From NCBI RefSeq assembly GCF_003026365.1, contig NZ_PYOM01000020.1, positions 32,337 through 96,336 of the forward strand: a stretch of 64,000 nt of DNA, in the 5' to 3' direction. Shown here in pieces: positions 58,433-64,000 of the stretch (its first letter is position 1; each line of letters begins with the position of its first letter). A program made the position numbers and the translations under genes. A model generated the notes under the pieces. That model was not told where the DNA came from. It did no database searches and saw only the letters and a program-made list of their open reading frames with translations. Source of the DNA: Photobacterium angustum (GTDB lineage Bacteria; Pseudomonadota; Gammaproteobacteria; Enterobacterales; Vibrionaceae).

Positions 58433-59218
58433 TTACACAACCTCCCTTTGCTCTTGCTGACCACATACAGGGCAACAAGGAGCAGCACCGATTGATACCT
58501 GCTGCCACTTTCCTGTTAAGCCATTAAATTGCTGCAACAAACCAAACCCGACTTCACCAACACCTGCGATAGCTTTGATCGCATTAAGCGCTTGTAACGT
58601 GCCAATAGTGCCTACAACAGGTCCCATCACGCCGTTACTACGGCAATTTTGATCTTGTGGCGGCGCTTCAGCACTCAATGGAAACACACATTGATAACAC
58701 GGCGAGCTCTGCCTGAAATCAAACGCCAGTAACTGCCCTCGCCAACCTATCGACGCACCGGCAATCAGTGGTGTTTGATGCTGATAACAAGCTTGATTTA
58801 CTGCATAACGGGTAGCCCAGTTGTCACTGCAATCAAGTACAATATCGGCCTGTTGTACTTCCATTACGAGTTGAAAACCTGCAAGCTTGGCTTTTACTGC
58901 GCGCGTTCGTACCAATGGGTTCAATGCTAAAAGCTGATCACAGGCTGCTTGCGCTTTATTGAGTGACACATCGGTTTCTCGATAAATCACCTGACGCTGC
59001 AAGTTCGAACTCTCAACCTCATCATCATCTGCAATCACCAGTAACCCAACACCTGCAGCCGCTAGATACATCGCTGCCGCTGAGCCTAAACCACCCGCAC
59101 CGACGATCAATACCTTGGCATTGTTAAGCTCAAGTTGCCCCTGCTCTCCCATCTCTTCCAGCATGATTTGTCGGTTATATCGAATAAAAGCAGTATCAGA
59201 GAGTCTGTCAGTTGTCAT
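58433..59218 (-). CDS. thiF: ThiS adenylyltransferase ThiF
   Basis: E1-like enzyme that adenylates the ThiS C-terminus before sulfur transfer. The 261-residue protein shows the ATP loop [30 protein letters not shown] at the start, the region [13 protein letters not shown], and zinc ligands CYQC and CPVC. It overlaps thiE by 11 nt, so translation is coupled. Confidence 0.95.
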   Translation of the reverse strand: MTTDRLSDTAFIRYNRQIMLEEMGEQGQLELNNAKVLIVGAGGLGSAAAMYLAAAGVGLLVIADDDEVESSNLQRQVIYRETDVSLNKAQAACDQLLALNPLVRTRAVKAKLAGFQLVMEVQQADIVLDCSDNWATRYAVNQACYQHQTPLIAGASIGWRGQLLAFDFRQSSPCYQCVFPLSAEAPPQDQNCRSNGVMGPVVGTIGTLQALNAIKAIAGVGEVGFGLLQQFNGLTGKWQQVSIGAAPCCPVCGQQEQREVV

Positions 59219-60424
59219 ACATCACCTCCCGCTCAGAAAGGCATTGATTGAGTTGTTCGACTGCAATCGCCGGCTCGCTTGACTGGGTGATCGCACGTAC
59301 CACCGCAACGCTACTCACCCCTGTTTTCCAAACCACTGGCACACGAGATAAATCAATACCACCAATTGCTACTGTTGGAAACGTATTGCCAACCAATCGT
59401 TGATAAAGCTTTAAGCGGTGAACGCCTTGCGGTAATGACGGCATTTGCTTGGTTGTGGTTGGGTAAATATGACCGAGGGCGATATAACTGGGATTAAATG
59501 CCATCGCAAGTAAGATCTCATAATACCCATGGGTTGAGATCCCTAAGCGAAGATTCGCTTGTTGAATGGCATTGAGATCAGCGACCACTAAATCTTCTTG
59601 CCCTAGATGCACCCCAAAAGCACCATGCTCAATAGCCAGTTGCCAATAGTCATTAATAAAGACCTGCGCATTTGCCTGCTGACCTAACGCAATAGCTTGA
59701 GCAACATCTTGTTCTAAACCTTGAGCATTCGGATCTTTGATCCGCAGCTGAGTGGTTTTCACATCCAATTCAAGTAACTGCTTAACCCATTGGACGGAAT
59801 CCACCACCGGATATAACGTAAGTTTCTCACTATCAACAGGTGCAAAAGCTTCAACTGGCTGACATTCGAATTGCCAACCAATATCTGACAGCTTTGAAAA
59901 ATTAGCACAAACGATGTCAGGGAAAGCATCATGCTCAGTTGGCCAAATGCCCATCTGCGTTGACTGGGCATACGCCCTTGCAAGCACTAGAGCATCTTCT
60001 AAGGGGTAATCAAGTGCGAGTGCCACCAATAACATCGCTCGCTGTTGAGTCGCATTACCAAGCTCAACACTGAAACAACCACGCACGTCACCATCATGAT
60101 GCCAAAGATCAAGATAACCACCATCAACAGGTAAACCACATACCACAACGTTAGATCGTTTCAGTATTTGCGCTTTGATCAACGAAAGATCTACCTCTGA
60201 AGGCATCCATTGATCTTGAAATACGTGATCAATTAGCTGGGTGGAGCAGGCTTGTTCAAAGCCTACTCTTTTTACGCAAGAAGGCGTCGATACCTCAATC
60301 CACTCTTGGCTTGATGGCATTAACGTGACTTGCTCACCTAACTGATACTCTGCAGCAGAGGCTAATAATGGCTCAATATGCATCACCAGAGACGATAGGA
60401 CCTTTGGTAAGCTTAAGGTGCTCA

Positions 60425-60425
<1 letters not shown>
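59208..60425 (-). CDS. thiE: Thiamine phosphate synthase ThiE with N-terminal extension
   Basis: Couples HMP-PP to thiazole phosphate to give thiamine phosphate. The protein has 405 residues, about twice the E. coli length. Residues ~205-395 are the ThiE barrel ([55 protein letters not shown] and AIGGIDL). Residues 1-200 lack ThiE features and include a [13 protein letters not shown] strand and [20 protein letters not shown] helix that recall the C-terminal part of HMP-P kinase ThiD, without its Gly-Thr-Gly-Cys loop. The stop overlaps thiF, the start overlaps thiC. Long ThiE forms are known in vibrios. Confidence 0.93.
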
Positions 60426-62362
<1,937 letters not shown>

Positions 62363-62466
62363 TCAATGTAGGGGAAAATGCTTGGCGGATGGGCGTAAAC
62401 AAGAGGTGTGTACCTAAGTACAGCTATGCAGATGCATACAGTGATCCCTAAAGATATGTAGCAGAA

Positions 62467-62552
62467 GACATTCTCTCGTTCCCTTCGCAGGTATTAGCCT
62501 GATCAGGTTCAACGGATCCCGCAATGCGGTCTCAGCCATATGGCACTCCGAC
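62467..62552 (-). promoter_or_regulatory. TPP riboswitch (THI element)
   Basis: On the minus strand the conserved pieces appear in order: GGAGTGCC, GGCTGAGA, GTTGAACCTGATCAGG, TAATACCTGCG and AAGGGAACGAGA. These are the TPP-sensing core with the CTGAGA and CTGAT-CAGG/TAATACCTGCG elements. It precedes thiC and should turn the thiCEFSGH operon off when thiamine pyrophosphate is abundant. Whether it acts on translation or termination is not clear from the 120-nt expression platform. Confidence 0.96.
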
Positions 62553-62630
62553 AAGTAGAAATAAGTATAAAGAAGCCGTTATAGTGCAACAACCTTTATA
62601 TAGAGAAAAATAATAAAAAGTGACAGACAA

Positions 62631-62656
62631 CAAAAAGCCGTGCATCTACACGGCTT
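62631..62656 (-). terminator. Terminator of the universal stress protein gene
   Basis: Stem GCCGTG / CACGGC (62637-62654) with five T on the minus strand, 30 bp after the gene. Confidence 0.85.
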
Positions 62657-62684
62657 ATTATTACATTGCATATTTTAATCGCTG

Positions 62685-63107
62685 TTACTGTGAAATTAAT
62701 ACATCACAACCGAGGTGATTAGCTAGAGAGTCACTTAAATCGCCAAACAAATGAAAAGTTGATTTATGGTAACCGGTGATCACTAGACTAGCATTAATTT
62801 CTTTTGCTAAAGCTTCTATATGCTTTGAAACATCACCGTCTGCGGTATGTATCGCTTTAACTTTATGAGAAGAAGCTGTAATTAAATCAGATAACTCTTT
62901 CATGCGTTTTTTTGCAATCGTATCATGCTCTTCTTGTAACTCAACTTCCACATCAATAAAACTTACGTTTCCGATCCCTGGCTCAACATAAGCAACGTGT
63001 AAATCAGCGTGATTTTGCTCAGCTATAACGCCAGCTTTCACCATCAATTTATGCGCATTTTTATCTTCAGGATTAACCGCTAATAACACTGTTTGGTAAA
63101 GCGACAT
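62685..63107 (-). CDS. Universal stress protein A family protein
   Basis: A 140-residue nucleotide-fold stress protein. The ATG at 63107 (MSLYQTVLLAVNPEDKNAHK) follows AAGGAGG by 8 nt and is preferred over an upstream start at 63182. The core of the family, including LAVNPED, LHVAYVEPG and a C-terminal LVITGYHKSTFHLFGDLSDSL, is visible; the Gly-rich ATP loop (G-x2-G-x9-G-S/T) is not preserved, so it is probably of the UspA (non-ATP-binding) kind. The role is stress survival, details unknown. Confidence 0.88.
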   Translation of the reverse strand: MSLYQTVLLAVNPEDKNAHKLMVKAGVIAEQNHADLHVAYVEPGIGNVSFIDVEVELQEEHDTIAKKRMKELSDLITASSHKVKAIHTADGDVSKHIEALAKEINASLVITGYHKSTFHLFGDLSDSLANHLGCDVLISQ

Positions 63108-63312
63108 ATCTAGCCTCCTTGAGCTAAGGCTCATAGTAAATTCATTATTTATGATTATGATGCTATAAATGTAGCTATACAACTAAGTATACCGCTGACT
63201 ATTTAATATTCATTCGAATCAATGATTGCATTTTTGGAGAGTTCTCACTTTTCTCGCTAGCGATTATCATGAGCGCTTTCTATCATTACCTGAAAATATA
63301 AACGAGATCCCA

Positions 63313-63696
63313 ATGAGCCAATATTTATTACTAGGATTCATCGCGCTTGGTGGTGCATTCGGCGCCTGCTCAAGGTACCTAATTTCTGAGCTATGCGTAA
63401 TGCTATTTGGCCGTGGCTTCCCATACGGTACTTTAACCGTAAACGTGCTGGGCTCCTTGATCATGGGGCTATTAATGTCAGCACTTAATCAAGGAATGAT
63501 TGAAGCTGCACCATGGCGACCTATTATCGGCTTAGGTTTCCTTGGTGCGTTAACTACGTTCTCTACATTCTCAATGGACAACGTTGTACTGATGCAACAA
63601 GGTGAATTTTTCAAAGCTGGTCTAAACATTTTACTTAACGTTATTGTCAGCATTGCTGCTTGTTATGTTGGCTACCAGCTTATGATGAAAAGTTAA
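63313..63696 (+). CDS. crcB: Fluoride ion channel CrcB/Fluc
   Basis: Small dual-topology fluoride exporter. From the ATG at 63313 the protein has 127 residues and four membrane helices. It shows GGAFGACSRYLIS, the FPYGTLTVNVLGSLIMGLL signature with the pore Asn, and GFLGALTTFSTFSMDN with the central sodium-binding Thr/Ser-Phe stretch. An upstream start at 63226 is unlikely. No fluoride riboswitch was recognised upstream. Confidence 0.95.
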   Translation: MSQYLLLGFIALGGAFGACSRYLISELCVMLFGRGFPYGTLTVNVLGSLIMGLLMSALNQGMIEAAPWRPIIGLGFLGALTTFSTFSMDNVVLMQQGEFFKAGLNILLNVIVSIAACYVGYQLMMKS

Positions 63697-63709
63697 TAGA
63701 TAACCGATA

Positions 63710-63740
63710 TAAAAAAACCGCCTGCAGGGCGGTTTTTTTA
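63710..63740. terminator. Terminator of crcB
   Basis: Stem ACCGCC / GGCGGT (63717-63733) with seven T on the plus strand and seven A before it. Confidence 0.88.
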
Positions 63741-63879
63741 TATCTAAATTAAACGAATCATCACTTTATGCTAATAAATAAAAACAACAAGTAATCCATT
63801 ATTCTATTTAGATTAAAACAATTTCTAAGTAACGCTATATATGTTTTTGAACTATATCTATAGCACTTATCTTCAGACG

Positions 63880-63910
63880 AAAAAAAACCTGAATCTTTCG
63901 ATTCAGGTTT
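63880..63910 (-). terminator. Terminator downstream of tRNA-Asp
   Basis: Stem AACCTGAATC / GATTCAGGTT (63886-63909) with seven or more T on the minus strand, directly after the tRNA, so tRNA-Asp is the end of its transcript. Confidence 0.88.
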
Positions 63911-63921
63911 CTCTAATAAAG

Positions 63922-63998
63922 TGGCGGAGCGGACGGGACTCGAACCCGCGACCCCCGGCGTGACAGGCCGGTATTCTAACCAACTGAACTACCGCTCC
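63922..63998 (-). tRNA. tRNA-Asp (anticodon GUC)
   Basis: The minus strand from 63998 reads as a complete 77-base tRNA with encoded CCA: GGAGCGG acceptor, D-arm TAGTTCAGTTGGTTAGAA, anticodon loop CTGTCAC (GUC), T-arm GGTTCGAGTCC, and CCGCTCCGCCA end. A terminator follows. The window ends 2 bases upstream, so other genes of the tRNA or rRNA operon may lie just beyond. Confidence 0.97.
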
Positions 63999-64000
63999 AC

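Noticed and set aside
63183..63312. Fluoride riboswitch ahead of crcB
   Set aside because: The conserved crcB-motif elements are not present in the 115 bp before the gene.
63922..63998. tRNA-Asp as an attachment site for an island
   Set aside because: No integrase and no second partial copy of the tRNA 3' end in the window; the neighbours are ordinary core genes.

Overview
This window is a stretch of chromosome from a gamma-proteobacterium of the Vibrionaceae, most likely Photobacterium or a close relative; the genus is an inference, the family is well supported. The evidence is gene order (glnA-glnL-glnG; yihI / CsrB-type RNA / engB / Spot 42 / polA; lptM-lysA-dapF-yigA-xerC-yigB; cyaA // hemCDXY; rmuC-ubiE-ubiJ-ubiB-tatABC), moderate GC, and proteins that read as vibrio versions of Escherichia coli genes. 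No integrase, transposase, prophage or CRISPR array is visible. It is mostly core genome, with a few accessory insertions.

Layout. 1-5.1 kb holds the nitrogen regulon: glnA with a sigma-70 promoter, two NtrC sites and a sigma-54 promoter, then glnL (NtrB) and glnG (NtrC) behind a near-perfect NtrC operator. 5.2-9.5 kb holds add, hemN, and a methyltransferase-yihI-DUF2489 operon on the minus strand. 9.6-10.1 kb holds a CsrB/CsrC-type regulatory RNA (minus strand, about 454 nt, 24 GGA triplets). 10.4-15.6 kb holds cytochrome c4, engB, a candidate new small RNA, Spot 42 and polA. 16.2-16.5 kb holds a RyhB-type RNA flanked by two Fur boxes. 16.5-25.1 kb holds yhhQ, a DUF3630-type gene, a 39-codon ORF with its own terminator, recQ, rarD, ggt and uvrD.

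25.3-27.7 kb is the most interesting accessory island: a four-gene operon of the bufferin type (DUF2282 Cys-containing precursor, DUF692/MNIO modifying enzyme, DUF2063 partner, DoxX membrane protein), which probably makes a modified, metal-binding secreted peptide. It lies between uvrD and yigB, which are adjacent in E. coli.

27.7-41 kb holds yigB, xerC, yigA, dapF, lysA, the tiny lipoprotein gene lptM, cyaY, cyaA, and divergently hemC-hemD-hemX-hemY with a perfect CRP palindrome between cyaA and hemC. A 30-codon membrane ORF and a Cys/Lys-rich unknown protein follow. 41-51 kb holds rsmJ, asnC, hemB, tatD, the tatABC operon, ubiB-ubiJ-ubiE and rmuC. 51-56.3 kb holds a DMT exporter, a Bcr/CflA-type exporter divergent from a LysR regulator, and an M24B aminopeptidase. 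56.3-62.6 kb is the thiCEFSGH operon under a TPP riboswitch, with an unusual two-domain ThiE. The window closes with a universal stress protein, crcB and tRNA-Asp(GUC).

Four global regulatory RNAs or RNA devices (CsrB/C-type, Spot 42, RyhB, TPP riboswitch), plus one candidate new small RNA, fall in this one window, all on the minus strand. Heme synthesis (hemN, hemB, hemCDXY) is also concentrated here, and sits near Fur/RyhB and CRP signals.
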